A stretch of 64,000 nucleotides of DNA from Tetrahymena thermophila SB210. Taxonomy: Eukaryota; Ciliophora; Oligohymenophorea; Hymenostomatida; Tetrahymenidae. The notes under the pieces were generated by a model. It ran no database searches. It worked only from the letters and a program-made list of their open reading frames with translations, and was not told where the DNA came from. Location: positions 1 to 64,000 of the forward strand of contig NW_002476570.1 of the NCBI RefSeq assembly GCF_000189635.1, in the 5' to 3' direction. The position numbers and the translations under genes were made by a program. Shown piece by piece: positions 1-12,332 of this stretch (positions are counted from its first letter, which is position 1; every line of letters begins with the position of its first letter).

Positions 1-307
1 ACCCCAACCCCAACCCCAACCCCAACCCCAACCCCAACCCCAACCCCAACCCCAACCCCAACCCCAACCCCAACCCCCAACCCCAACCCCAACCCCAACC
101 CCAACCCCAACCCCAACCCCAACCCCAACCCCAACCCCAACCCCAACCCCAACCCCAACCCCAACCCCAACCCCAACCCCAACCCCAACCCCAACCCCAA
201 CCCCAACCCCAACCCCAACCCCAACCCCAACCCCAACCCCAACCCCAACCCCAACCCCAACCCCAACCCCAACCCCAACCCCAACCCCAACCCCAACCCC
301 AACCCCA
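1..307. repeat. Telomere, CCCCAA repeats
   Basis: The array is about 51 tandem CCCCAA units, the C-rich strand running 5' to 3' from the very first base, as expected at the left end of a linear chromosome. Only one variant unit is visible, an extra C giving CCCCCAA at about 74-80. C4A2 is the telomeric repeat of Tetrahymena and its relatives. The repeat stops abruptly at 307 and unique AT-rich sequence begins, so this is a real chromosome terminus and not an internal repeat. Confidence 0.98.
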
Positions 308-862
308 TTAATTGAAGATTAAATAAAAAAGATGAAAATTTATTATTAATTTTTTTATAAAATGTATTTGTTAATTATAGCTTAGAATATATATTAATTG
401 ATATTTAAAATCATAAACTAAAAATATTTAAATATTTATTTATTTATTGAATAAAATTAATAATGTAAGAATAAAATATATTTTTAAGAGAATATTATTT
501 AATTTTATAAATGAAATAATTAAAAAAAATGAATTTATTTATTTTTTATCTTCAAAAAAGTTAGCTTTAAATAATAATAAATAGAAACTTAATAATGCTA
601 TTAATTCTTGGGTATTATTTTCAGGTTAAATTTTATTAAAAAAACATACAAAATACTATCTAAATATTATAATGAATCCTGATAGAGATAAATAAGAGGT
701 AAATTTAATGAAAAAATAAGAAAAATAAAAGATTATGTATGCATTATTTATTAATTAGCAATTCTTAATGTATAATTTGATTTGTATATATTTGTATATT
801 AAAAAGGTAAGTAAAAGTAGAGAAAAAGATACAAGAAAAAATTATAAGCAAGCAAAGTAGAA
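308..862. other. Subtelomeric spacer and UTP6 upstream region
   Basis: About 555 bases of AT-rich DNA separate the telomere from the first start codon. I see no gene and no repeated subtelomeric element. The promoter and 5' leader of UTP6 must lie here. Confidence 0.6.
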
Positions 863-3026
863 ATGGGTGATAAAATTAGATTATAAGTTGAAGGTATGCT
901 ACCTGAAATGCTTTAGCTCGTAAAGCGAAAAATATTTACCAAGGATGAAGTAAACCAAATATTAAAAGAGCGTGAGAATAATGAATATTTGCTCGAAAGA
1001 AAAAATGCTAGTGTCAAGGATTACCTAAAGGTTATAGAGTATGAATATGGATTAGAAAAAATGCGTAGAAAAAGATTCAAAGCCTTAAAGATCAAGAAAG
1101 AAAACTAAAAAGATTTTGCAAGTATTTTTAAATATATTTAGTCTTTTTTTATTGACATTTTATGAAAATTTTCAATAATTGAACTATTATCGATGAGAAC
1201 TATGGTTAATTTTCTAAATTTTATTATTTAATAGTTATAAGACGTATACTTTAATTATGGGATAAAATAACATATAAATTTAGATATAGAGTTGATATAT
1301 GGAAATAATATTTGTCTTTCTGTTACTTCATCGATTCAAAGAAATCTTTCTTTAAAGCAATTACTGCTGCCCTCCGCTTTAACCCTTACAATCTTGATTT
1401 ATGGTTATCAGCTGCATATTATGAAAGCGATATAAATGGTAACCCTTTTAAAGGCAGAAAAATATTCTATAAGGCCCTCAAGCAAAATACTAAGGCAGTC
1501 GTAAATAAATATCATTTAATATGAATGTTATTGAAAATTCAATGATAATATTTTTTTAATATTCATGAAATGTTACAATAATGAATTCAATTAATTATTA
1601 CTAAATAAAACAAAAGAATTTTTGGATTGAGTACTTTAAATACGAAGTCAAATTTATAGAGAAAGTAATGACTAGATAAATTTTACTTACCAGTGATGCC
1701 AAGGATATTAAAGAGAAAGTAATTACTTTATTACTTTAGTTTTATTATTTGCTTTTAAATTATTTATAATTACATCATTTATTTAGGAATTAGAAGCTGG
1801 GGCTGACTTTTTAGGTTTTGAAGATGATAAAAATAAGAGTGATGTTCTACTAGAATTGGATAATATTAATTCATCTGATTTGGAATAAAGTAATTGACAA
1901 AATAATTATTATTTGATTTGTCATGTTGATCAAGTATTTATTGAAATTAATTATTATTATAATAGTGCTTACAGTGTTAAAAGAAGTCTATAAATTAGCT
2001 CTTGAGAACTTTAAGGTTACAGAATTCGGATTTGAGTTTTTATAAAGTATAAATGGGATTAAAGGAAAGTGGTTTAGTGAAATTTAAAATACTGTTACCT
2101 AAGATATAAGAGAGTCAATTAATTCAGAATAAAATTTAGTGTTGAAAAATAAATATATTGCTTAACTTGCCTTGACAATAAATGGATTTTCGAAATAAAC
2201 ATTAGCAAGCGATGGCCTAAATGAGCATCTTGAAGAATTAGCTAAAAAAATATCTGAAGATAAAGATTTAGTTTAATATAGCAAAGAAATTTACAAGTAT
2301 CTTCTTGAGTTTTTGATTGAAAATAAAAATTTAATCAGCATAGATAACGTTTAAAAATTAAATACTGATTCTTAGTTTTTATAATAGACAACTTAACAAC
2401 AACTTGATTTAGATTACCTACTTCTTCTTTCCCAGTTTTTGACAGAATTTAAAATTAATCATAATAAAGACATTCTTGAATAGCTTCTCAATAAAATAAG
2501 TGAGCAAGAAGAAAAAGTTGAAGATGACAACAGCTTAGAATAAAAAAATAAAGAGAATATATTAGAGAAATTATTTAACAATAAAATTGGTTTATTAGTG
2601 TTGCAAGGTGGTTAAGAAAAAGCTATTAAATATATAAGACTCAAATTATAAAACTAGAGAGCCAACTCTCCTGAAAAGCGTTTCAACTTATTGAAAAAAT
2701 ATTATGATATTAAAATGTAAATACCAAGCTAATTCTAAGAAGTGAATTAGCAAGCCTTCTTCAATTTGTGCATTGAGCAGCTCATCTTAAGCAAAGAATA
2801 TTTTGAGCAACTCATTCTCCCTTTCCTAGGATATTTAAATGAAAAGAATTATAGCCAATAGGTTCAAGTTTTTATGAAGAAATTATTATCCTATAAATAA
2901 TAATGTCCTTTAGCAATATACCTCTAATATATTTCCTAATACTAAAAGGTAGTTAATTTAATTCTTTTAAAACTCTCCCTTTACAAATAAACAAATGAAA
3001 AAATTAATTAAGAAATAAACAATTGA
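863..3026 (+). CDS. UTP6: U3 snoRNA-associated protein 6 (UTP6), HAT-repeat protein
   Basis: UTP6 is a UtpB subunit of the nucleolar small-subunit processome and acts in 18S rRNA maturation. I read five exons: 863-1121, 1235-1500, 1617-1718, 1787-1889 and 1966-3026. They sum to 1791 nt, exactly 597 codons (596 aa, close to human UTP6 at about 597). The N-terminus has the family's pattern of basic and acidic residues (LPEMLQLVKRKIFTKDEV, then YLKVIEYEYGLEKMRRKR). HAT-type repeats follow from about residue 90 (RRILQLWDKITYKF, DLWLSAAYYE, FWIEYFKYEVKF), with a helical C-terminal half. TAA and TAG are read as Gln throughout. The start is the first ATG and has an AAA-rich leader. It is the most telomere-proximal gene and reads inward. 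Confidence 0.9.
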
Positions 3027-3289
3027 ATTAATTAATTAGTTAATTATAAAGTCTGCTTTTTTAAAAAATAAAAATAATCTTGGTTTATCAAATAATCACA
3101 TTTAAGCTTTTTTATATTATATCACACATTTGTTTTTTTTAATTGCTAAATTATGCTGGAGGCATTTAAAATTATGAAAAAAAACTCCTTTTTTTCTCAA
3201 CAAACAATTATTTTTTAATGAGAAAAATAGACATTTTTATGAGTTTTTTTTAAAATATATTTTTATATATTAGGTTGAAAGTAAAAAAA

Positions 3290-3482
3290 ATGAGCTGAGC
3301 CAATTGTGGATTTACATAAGTTAATGGTACAAATCTGACCTAACTATGTGGGAAGCATATTTTAAATGGTAGAGAGATTTTGGAGAAGTGTAACAATGCC
3401 CCATAATACTTGACAGGTAAGTTTTTGCTAATTAATCCTTTGAATTTGTTTAGAAAATAAATTTTTAAATTTCCCACAGAAT
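3290..3482 (+). CDS. Possible small Cys-rich frame with an in-frame TGA at codon 3
   Basis: An ATG at 3290 is followed by AGC and then TGA (3296-3298). The frame then stays open and looks coding: a U/C-A-N-C-G-F start, later L-C-G-K-H and an E-K-C, with GC-richer codons than the flanks. Read without splicing it ends at TGA 3480-3482. A GTAAG at 3417 could be a 5' splice site, with 3' sites at 3453 (frame then runs to 3542) or at 3479. If TGA is decoded as selenocysteine the product starts with a UxxC pair; otherwise this is a relic or a 5'-incomplete gene. I do not recognise the family and found no convincing SECIS hairpin by eye. Confidence 0.25.
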
Positions 3483-3542
3483 GATAGCAATTTTAGAGAA
3501 CGATTTTCTATTGCTTATTTATTAACTGTTTAAAATAAATGA

Positions 3543-4862
3543 ATTTTTTAAGTGCTTCTTAATAGCAGGAACTAATAAATTAATATAAAACTAATTCAAA
3601 AAAATAAATAAATTATTTAAAAAAAGGGCCTCTAAGACAAGCGGATTAGATTACAGTTTATTGCTTGCTACTTATAACTCTATAATTTAATGATAAATTG
3701 ACACATTTATTTATATTTCATTTAATAGTACTAAGTTGTTCATTTATTATATAAGAAATATGTATGCTTTCACCTATGATAATAAAATTATAATATTACT
3801 GTATTAATTCAAAGTTTAAATATTTCTGATTTTTTTTTACCAAAAGAGTTTATTATTTTTAAAAAAAAATTATAATTTATTTTGCTTGAATTTCATTATT
3901 GATTTAAATTTTATTCATTTTTATTTATTCTTTGATCCATCCATTTTATATTTATTATTTAATGACAACTTTTAAAGAATAATTTAGATGAATTTCATAA
4001 AAAAATTTCTGAGAAAAGTAAAAAACTTAACTTTTTTTGATTGATGAGACTGAAAATAAATATATGTTTCAATCAAATTTTTGATATATTTTTTAATTAT
4101 ATTTTATTTAATCTACAAAGAGATTAATACTATTGAGAGAAATTTAAATTTTCTTAATTAGTCTGTCAAAAATTTTAAACCTTTTATATGAAAATGCATA
4201 AGGTAATTGATTTTATTTATATTTAAAAAACTTGGGAATGCAAATTAGTACAACAGAGAATTACATTTAATAAATCAAGCTATAAAAGTATTCAGCTTAT
4301 CTATTTTAATGACTATTAATCTTAAAGAAAAATAATCCAAACAACTTTTAATCAAACAAATCTCTAGAAATTTATATAAATAATTGATCCAGATCAAATA
4401 GAAACTATGAAAAAATGTAATATGGAACATTTATTTATTAATCATTGTAAAGTTTTAGGGATCTAATCAGTATCTAGCTTAATTAATTTTTTTTTTAAAG
4501 AGAAAACAAAATATTAAAAAGTTATAAAGAGTCTAAATACAAACAAAATAATAATTATCTAAGCTAAAACAAACAAACAAAAAAATCAAGCAAAAAAACT
4601 AACAAACAAACCAAAAATCAATTCTCATAAGCAAAACATAAAATTATTACACCAGTCTTTCTAACTACTTTGAATAATTCTACTGAATAACTGCTCTAAG
4701 TAGTCACCTTTTTTGGATAAGAGAGAATATAAAGTAGAATTAAGCACTCCCTAAGCTGCTGTTAAAGATCTAAAATCTAAAAGTTCAATACAATATTTCA
4801 TATCATTAATATTGTCTCTAACTAACCTTTATTGAAATTTAGTGATAACTTTCACCAATAAA
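3543..4862. other. Intergenic, AT-rich
   Basis: No gene is seen. From about 4421 an ATG opens a weak A/T-rich frame that reaches a TGA near 4675. It might be 5' leader or an upstream exon of the next gene, but nothing in it is protein-like enough to annotate. Confidence 0.5.
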
Positions 4863-6383
4863 ATGAATTCTTAAGCGTATCTCCTGCTTATAAACTAGCA
4901 ATTAGAAAAATAATACAATATGTCCTCTTCATATATCAGCAATAAAGAAACATAAAAAAAGTTTCACTCAAAAGAAATAAAACTTAGACCAAAAATCGAC
5001 TATCAAATAACTAATTTTAAAAGATTCAAGTTAAGCTCTGACCTGTCTTACATGATTGTTAATAATAATAACAATAATAAGAGCATTAAACCTAATAAAA
5101 TCAATGCTAATAGTATTTATATTAATCAAAATAATGAAAACCCAACAATAAATTTGAAAATTGAAGAGCCTTCAAACAATAATACTTATTAAAAAAGTGA
5201 GCCCAGTGCTGTATCCTATGATAGGTAAAAAGTAATTCAAGCTCATAAAAAATCTAATATCTGTGGTTATAAATTACATTAATAATTATAATTTTACTAA
5301 TACGAAAATTTAAAAAGCATATTTTCATAAACATTTTAATTTGAAATAGAATTATTGAAAAATGCTGAAAAGTGTGAAAATTTATAACTTTTTATGTAAT
5401 TTTATGATCCATCAGTGATTTTAATAAACAGCAACCAAATTTAGTAATTTTTGGCTTAGTAAAAATAAACCAATTAATCTAATCTAAATGATGTCTAACT
5501 ATAAATTGCTAAACCCCGCTTTAGCTTTAAAAATGCCATTAAAATATAATTTAAAGAAATGAGAGAAGATGAATCGCTGAAAGTTAAAAAAGCCCTTAAG
5601 AATTTATTTTATCTTTACTTAAATGGAGATTATAGAGGTATTAACGAAAGTTTTAGTTTGAGAGAAGAAGAGCCAGAAAATTGGGAAAAAGCAATCAGTA
5701 ACCGCTATGTTAGCTATAAGTATAAATCAAAGCACATTAATTTTGATTACTGTTCAAAGAAAGCAGATGAATTAAGCAATGACTCTCCAACAAGAAGAGA
5801 AAAAATTGAAAATTAATTTTCATTTGATATTAAAAACCTTGATAAGGAAGATAAAGAAACGGAAGAAAGAGACAAAAAGCAAGTAATTTATAATAAGTCT
5901 AAATATGTGATGTAGTTTCTTTTAAAACTACTTGATTTAGATCATTTAGAGTATCTGAAAGTGCCAGAAGGATTCTAAAACAAAATATAATCTATCAAAG
6001 AAAGCATTAAGGAGACAAGTAAAAGAAATAAACTGAGTCAAAGTCAATTCTACAACCACACTCACTTTGATTGCCTATTTCTTCAAATCACCGAAGCGAA
6101 TGATCATTATGTCCACAGTAGCGAAGAGCTATTGAAAATGCATTGTACAGTTTTTGATGTAGCAGATTTGGTTGATAGCTTTACAATAAATACAGTAAAT
6201 TTCTATAAAGAGCTTGTGACATAGATAATCATAGAATAGATACACCTTATACGCTCGCAAATCATACCGCAGTTGGCTGTGCATACTCTTTCTTTTAAAT
6301 CATCATCCAAACTTAAATATTTTGAAAGAATATGTGACTCTATCGAAAAGTTGAAAGAAGGCTAAATAATAAGCAAATTTTGA
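4863..6383 (+). CDS. SubA, first member of an unnamed four-gene family
   Basis: This is a single open frame of 507 codons, Gln- and Asn-rich in the first half. I cannot assign a known domain. It shares two blocks with SubB, SubC and SubD. The middle block (about residues 243-260) has hydrophobic LFYLYLNGDYRGI. The C-terminal block (about 346-506) runs KYVMQFLLKLLDLDHLEYL, then KLSQSQFYNHTHFDCLFLQI near 391-410, and ends in KLKEGQIISKF at the stop. Between the blocks are charged residues (EEEPENWEKAISNRY). The start is uncertain: the frame is open from 4836, and ATGs at 4863 (good AAA context) and 4920 are both possible, as is an upstream exon. There is no signal peptide or membrane segment. 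It is tandem with SubB, 1.9 kb downstream on the same strand. Confidence 0.75.
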
Positions 6384-8316
6384 TTGATAGATATATAAAC
6401 TATTAGATATATATATAAATAATATAAATATTATTATAATTTATGCAATCTAAAATATATAAAATAATGAAAAATGGAATAAAAACCATTTACTAAAAAT
6501 TAACACATTCAAAATAAATATTTATTAGTTGTTAGCTTTATCATAATTTGTTAGTTTTTAACTTTTTTATCAATATTTATAATTTATTTACTTATTTATA
6601 AATAACCTGTCTCCTTTAATAATATAATATTAAAATATGAATAAAATTTTATTATCGTATTATATTCTTGCTATTATTTTTAATAATTATTTACTTATTT
6701 TGTTTATTTATTCAATTAAAAATTTTCTTTATTATTTAAAAAGAAATAAACTATTATTGATTTAATTAATTATCATTTAAAAACTTTTATTGATATTATT
6801 GAGGTTTTAGCTATATTATTTCACTTAAAACAAAAACAGTATTTTTTACCTAATACTATTATCAGCTGCCTATACTTTCCTATTATATTTAAATTTTCCT
6901 ATTTACAAAAAGCGTCATCTGAATTTTTATTAGAGTTCTATTTTTTAAGATTTTGCTTTAATTTTAAGAGATTTATGTTGTTTATGAAAAAACCATCTGT
7001 CTTTTAAACTTATATTTTTTAATTTTTACAGAGATATTAGTAATAAACAAAATATATGAAACACAATTATAATAATAAATTTTAAAATATTTAAAATTTA
7101 CTTTTTAGAATTTCAAAAAAAAGTTCAAGAAGTGTGAGTGAGTTGAAAAATAGTTAGTTCTAAATTATGAACAAAAAAATAATTAAACAAAATTCAAAAA
7201 TCTGTAAGAAAGAAATAATTAATTCTTCAATAAATCATCTCTTTTTTTTAATGCTAATTTATTAAATAAATTAAAATAAAGAAAACTGAAAGTAATTTTA
7301 AATATTTGTAGGTATGGATTTGATAATTCTTAGAAGGATATAAAATATGCTTAATAAAAAAATATTTTTCTTTACAGAAAGTTTGCAATTTGCTTTTTTA
7401 AAATTAGAACTCAAAATAAAAAATATTTATTTAAAGACCTTGCTTTTTTAAATGATTGGCTTTTATTTTTCTATTAAAAGATGTTTATGATTAGAAAACA
7501 GATAATTATGAATATAATTCAGAAAATAAAATGCAAAAATAAATACTGTGAATCAAGAATTTATTAATTCTAAAGTGTAAACGAAAGAATAAAATACTTG
7601 AATTTAACTACTTTAAAAAACAATTAAAAGAAATTAAATATGATCTGATATTTTCAGTAAACTATAAAATAGATTAATTGTTTAAAAATATTAAACAGAT
7701 TTGTTTTTATAAAATATATTTTTATTTTAAGCACATTAATTTTTACCATTCCTTTAAAAATTGACTCTTTCCTCTAGAAAAATGGTTTTAATAATTCTTT
7801 AAACTGTAAATATTATTTTGAAATGAAATTATGATCATGTTTTGATTTTTAAAAATCCAAAATGTTTAGATATAATATAAAAAATAATTAGAAAATCAAA
7901 AAAACAATAATTCAGTTAAATAAACTTTATCTTTCCTTAAAATTTTGCATATTTTTTAAAAAAATGAGCCATAATTTTTGATACAGCTATTATTTCTACT
8001 AGATAGCTTTAAATAAATTCTTAACAAGCAGACTTAGAATGGTTATTTTTATGTGAAATACTCTTCAATAAATTATATAGCTGTCAAATAAAAAATGATT
8101 AAGAATTGTAGTGAAGTTTTATATGATTTAATTAAGAGATGCTCAGTAATTATATGCAAAATAACAAACAAAAATTTAGAAAAAATAAGTAAATTTTTTT
8201 TTACTAAGATAGTATAAAATAGGTTTAAATAGTAATTCAAAAATCAAACAACTATGAATTTCTCTGTTGCTGATCACTTAAACAAACAGTCATTCTTAAT
8301 AAAACCTTCTTTGAAA
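6384..8316. other. Intergenic, AT-rich
   Basis: This is about 1.9 kb of T- and A-tract-rich DNA between SubA and SubB. I see no coding frame, RNA gene or repeat array in it. Confidence 0.6.
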
Positions 8317-10293
8317 ATGAGTACAACATATCTTTACTACAATATTTATTTATTATTTCTTTCAAGTATAATTCATTTTTAAGATTAATGTATGCAATCA
8401 TTTAATGGTTTTATCAATTATTAATATAAATATATTATTCTATGATATAATGTCGGCTCATTATTTTTAATTTTAACAAAAATAACAGACGATTAGCAGC
8501 CTTAAGATGTCAAGCTTGAAGAAAATGAATAGGTCAATATTAAAAAAAACAAGGATTCAAATCACACTTTAAAAAAATAGAAAATGAATGGCTTGAGTGT
8601 GATTCCTTCATACAGAGAGCTATTTTTAAATGAATAATAATTATACAGTAAATAGAATATACAAAGTTAATATAATGACTATGTCAATAGGTTTTCTTCT
8701 AAAAAAAAAATGGTTTCATACAAGAGCATTAGGACAACTGGAATTTCAAATAAATATTATCCTGATGTATTTACTTATAAAAGCATGCAGATACCATACT
8801 TTTCCAAAGTAGAACCGGACTTACTTATAGATTATAACAAATACTACTCTTTAATCTAAACCTTTAATATACAAAAACTTTTTTTTAAACAAATCGATTG
8901 TTAGTAGCAAATGTTTTGTTAGAATATACAAAACTAAATTGTAATGAAACTTGAAAACTCTTCTCCAAAAAATATTTTAGATGGTATTCAACAAATGATG
9001 ATAAAATATCTTGATTTATCTTAAATAATAACTAAATAGAGCATTAGTTTAGATGTGGGAATAAAAGTTAATAAAAAATTCATACTTTATTTGTATGGTA
9101 GATATAGAGCACTGAAGTTCTTTTCATAGGTAGATGCAGCTGAAGAACTTTAGTTTGAGGTGAGTAAGATAGTCTATTAACTTATATAATCTTAGTAACC
9201 TAACCAAGTAGCTAATTAAGAAAAGTTTCAGCAAAAAAAAAATTCATTTTCATACAGTGTGGCTGGCTCATCTTAAACCACATACGAAAAGACAGAAGAT
9301 TTATTTGACATTTAGAAATTAAATGGCAAGAGAAAACGATCATCCATTCAATATGAAAATGAAGATGAAGAGGATATTTAGAATGGTTATACTGTATCTA
9401 GTGAATAGCATTAAGTTTAAGATTTAAAAAATTAAAATTTTGACTAACTTCAATCTATCAATAAAATTAATCATAAAAAACATAAACATGTTGAACTTTA
9501 ATTGAGTAAAAGCTCATCATCTGACTATGAAATATAAAAAGAAATACCATCAAAAATAAATAATTAAAATTGCCAAAATAATAATTTCATTTAAAAATAA
9601 ACCTGCTAGTATGAAAAATTAAATAGCTAACAAAATAATTAAAATTAGTTTTCACTTTAATGTGATGAAACTAATTTAAAAAATACTTAAAATTTAATAA
9701 CAACAGAAGAATTATCTAAAAATATTTTGGCTGATTAATAAAAATTCAAAGAAAAAGAAAAAGAAAAAAGAAAATAGATTTTCCATAATTTATCTAAATA
9801 TTTGATGCATCTCTTAATAGAATTACTAAGCGAGGATCATTTAGATTCTTTTGAAATTATACCTGGATATAATATTTTGATCAAGAATTTAATTCACAGA
9901 CTCAAGTAAAGTGGTAAAAGAAATAAATTAAGCTAAACTTATTATTTCAATCACTAGCATTATAATTGCATTTTCTTAACTCTCAATTCAGAAAACATAT
10001 AAAAACTAGTTAATTAGAAAGATTTTATCGAAATTCATGACTAAGTATTCGGAAAAATAAATTTTTATAATGAAGAAGAATTACTAAATGTGAATATCAT
10101 AAAAGTAGCAATAAGCAAAATAATTAACATCCAATTAGACTACATTATAGAGCAGATAGAGAGTACTTTGGGATCTTAGCTTTTTGAAATATGCAATATC
10201 AATACTGATTGTTAAGCTAAAGTTAGCTATTTAATAAATGTTTCAGAAGGAATTAAAAAACTTTAAAAAGGAAATCAACTCGTTAGGTTTTGA
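8317..10293 (+). CDS. SubB, second member of the unnamed family
   Basis: The main exon, about 8489-10293, is one long frame. A short first exon at 8317-8365 joined to 8489 gives an exact 618 codons, but this first exon is a guess; an internal ATG at 8584 is the alternative. Family features: middle block KFILYLYGRYRALKFF (GRYR at about 9097-9108); a Ser/Gln/Asn-rich linker with basic stretches (GKRKR, HKKHKH); a Lys/Glu run before the C-terminal block; then KYLMHLLIELLSEDHLDSF, KLSQTYYFNHQHYNCIFLTL (9928-9987) and the end KLQKGNQLVRF. The C-terminal 160 or so residues are clearly closer to SubC than to SubA or SubD. Basic patches would suit nucleic-acid or nuclear association, but that is inference only. 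Confidence 0.72.
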
Positions 10294-12332
10294 AATATTT
10301 CTTTATTGTAACTTAAATATAATATTATAAAATACTCATTAAATATTGTTTCTTTTATTTTTCAATTACAAAATTTAGTTTTTATTTATTTATTTATATA
10401 TAAACTTTAAAATCTATTTAGCTCAAAAATCAAAACTTAAAATTATTTCAAAATACAAAGTAAGATTTTTCCTTATTATTTTTGTCGAAAATTATTTGCC
10501 AAAAGTTAGGTATCAAATTAAAAGAGTATTAAACGCATTTAAAATTTATTAAAATATTTATTTGAAATTAATGAAAGAAATATTTTGATCAAACTAAATA
10601 TTACCCTATTCAATCAATTAATTAGATCTCATTTATTTTGTACTTATCCTATCCTCTTTTATGTATTTGCAGGCTCTGACTCTACAGGTCTCTCTCAGAA
10701 TATAATAAAAAAAGTTTATGCACAATATTTTTAATTTGGCTGCTTATCAATACCTATTTTGTAGAAATAAATTATAAATATTCTTGTAGAGCAAAAGAAA
10801 GTATATGTGAATATTTATCTTATAAAATTATTAGGATAAATTTATTTTAAAAAAATGTTTGAATAAAAAATCGCAAAATATCAGAAAAATTAATTTTTAT
10901 TAGATAAGTCATTTTTTTTATTGAAGAAATTAATAAAATCATTTAATAAATATTGAGATATTTTATCATATATTTACTTGGTTTTCTCAATTACTTAACA
11001 TCTATTGATTATTGGTTTATTTATCATTTGATTTTTTTATCTAATTAATCTGATTTCAAAAGTGAAATTTTTTTTTCATCTTTTAAAAAGAATAATTGCA
11101 GTATTTTTGATAAAAAAACTTATCAACTTTTATTTTACAAAAAATAATAAAAGCATAAAAAAAAAAATAATTTTAAATTGAATTCATAAATATCTTTTCA
11201 AATTACACTCTTAACGAAAAATAATTAAATGGAAAACGGTGTTATTTTTATTATTGATTTTAAATAATCTTTTCGAGGTTTTCAAATTTTTTATAATTAT
11301 TTTTTATCATTCATATAATTTAAAGGTAACAAACATACTTATTTTTTAAGAGTTTCTACTTTTTGAGAAAAGAGTGTTTGATTATTTTAAAATAAATTTT
11401 GACATGCATGAGTTTAATTTTATAAAAATAAATAAGAATTTAATATTTTTAAAAAAATAATAAGGTTTTATTTTAATTTTATTATCAATATATTTATATT
11501 GATCAACTAAATTGCTTTTAAATATTAATAATACAGCTAATTATTATAAGAAAAGTTTTATAAATTTTAATTTTAAATTATTTTTTTTATTTTAGAAATA
11601 TTTATTTAATTAATTCATTGATTATGAGTTTAAAAAGAGTCTATTAAAACCAATTAGAATTATAATTTAATATAAATTTACACGTGTATATTTAAACTGT
11701 TTCTTAGATGACACTTGGATGTTTAAACTGTTTGTTAGAAGACAAGTGGATGAAATTTGAAAGCTAAACTTTAAATTGTTTCATAATTCTTTCATATTAG
11801 CTAAAATTTTTTAGATATTTTTTCTATTCTTTTTAAATTATAAGCTTTATTTTTAAGCTCGTGCATTCTATCCAAACTTTACTTAATAATTTAATAATTT
11901 TTATAATCATGTGCCTATTATCAGTTTTTTTAAATAGAGTAAAATTTGGATATGGAGTTTCGAAAGGTTTATATTTTAAGTTAAATTTATAAGTTAGAAG
12001 AGTCTATTAGACACTTTATAAATAAGAAAGTTTATTGATTGCTTAAAAGGAATTTAAAAGTGGAGTTTTTGGATACTTCAGATTTATAGAGCAATAAAGG
12101 CTCAATATGTCAGATTATAAATTATTTTATTTTACTATTTTATTCTGTAATTAAGTCTAAAATTAATTTGATGTAGAATTGATTTATTTTTATGAAACTA
12201 TTCTGTTTAAAAATAATTTTGCTTACATTATCCTATAATTTTAAATAGCTGCGAAAGTTAATTAGATAAATTTATAAATATTTAAATAAAAAACATATTT
12301 GATAAAAAAATTAAACAAACACTCATTCATAA
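10294..12332. other. Intergenic, AT-rich
   Basis: This is 2 kb with no gene seen. It holds a two-copy 31-base tandem repeat at 11691-11752, listed separately. The last few hundred bases must include the TPR gene promoter. Confidence 0.6.
11691..11752. repeat. Two-copy 31-bp imperfect tandem repeat
   Basis: Both copies begin TTTAAACTGTTT and end GTGGATG or TTGGATG, at 11691-11721 and 11722-11752, with a few substitutions. A weaker third start (CTTTAAATTGTTT) follows at about 11769. It lies in noncoding DNA upstream of the TPR gene. Confidence 0.7.

Noticed and set aside
8630-8812. 60-codon frame overlapping SubB
   Set aside because: Other-phase shadow; the SubB phase runs through the whole stretch without TGA and carries the family blocks.
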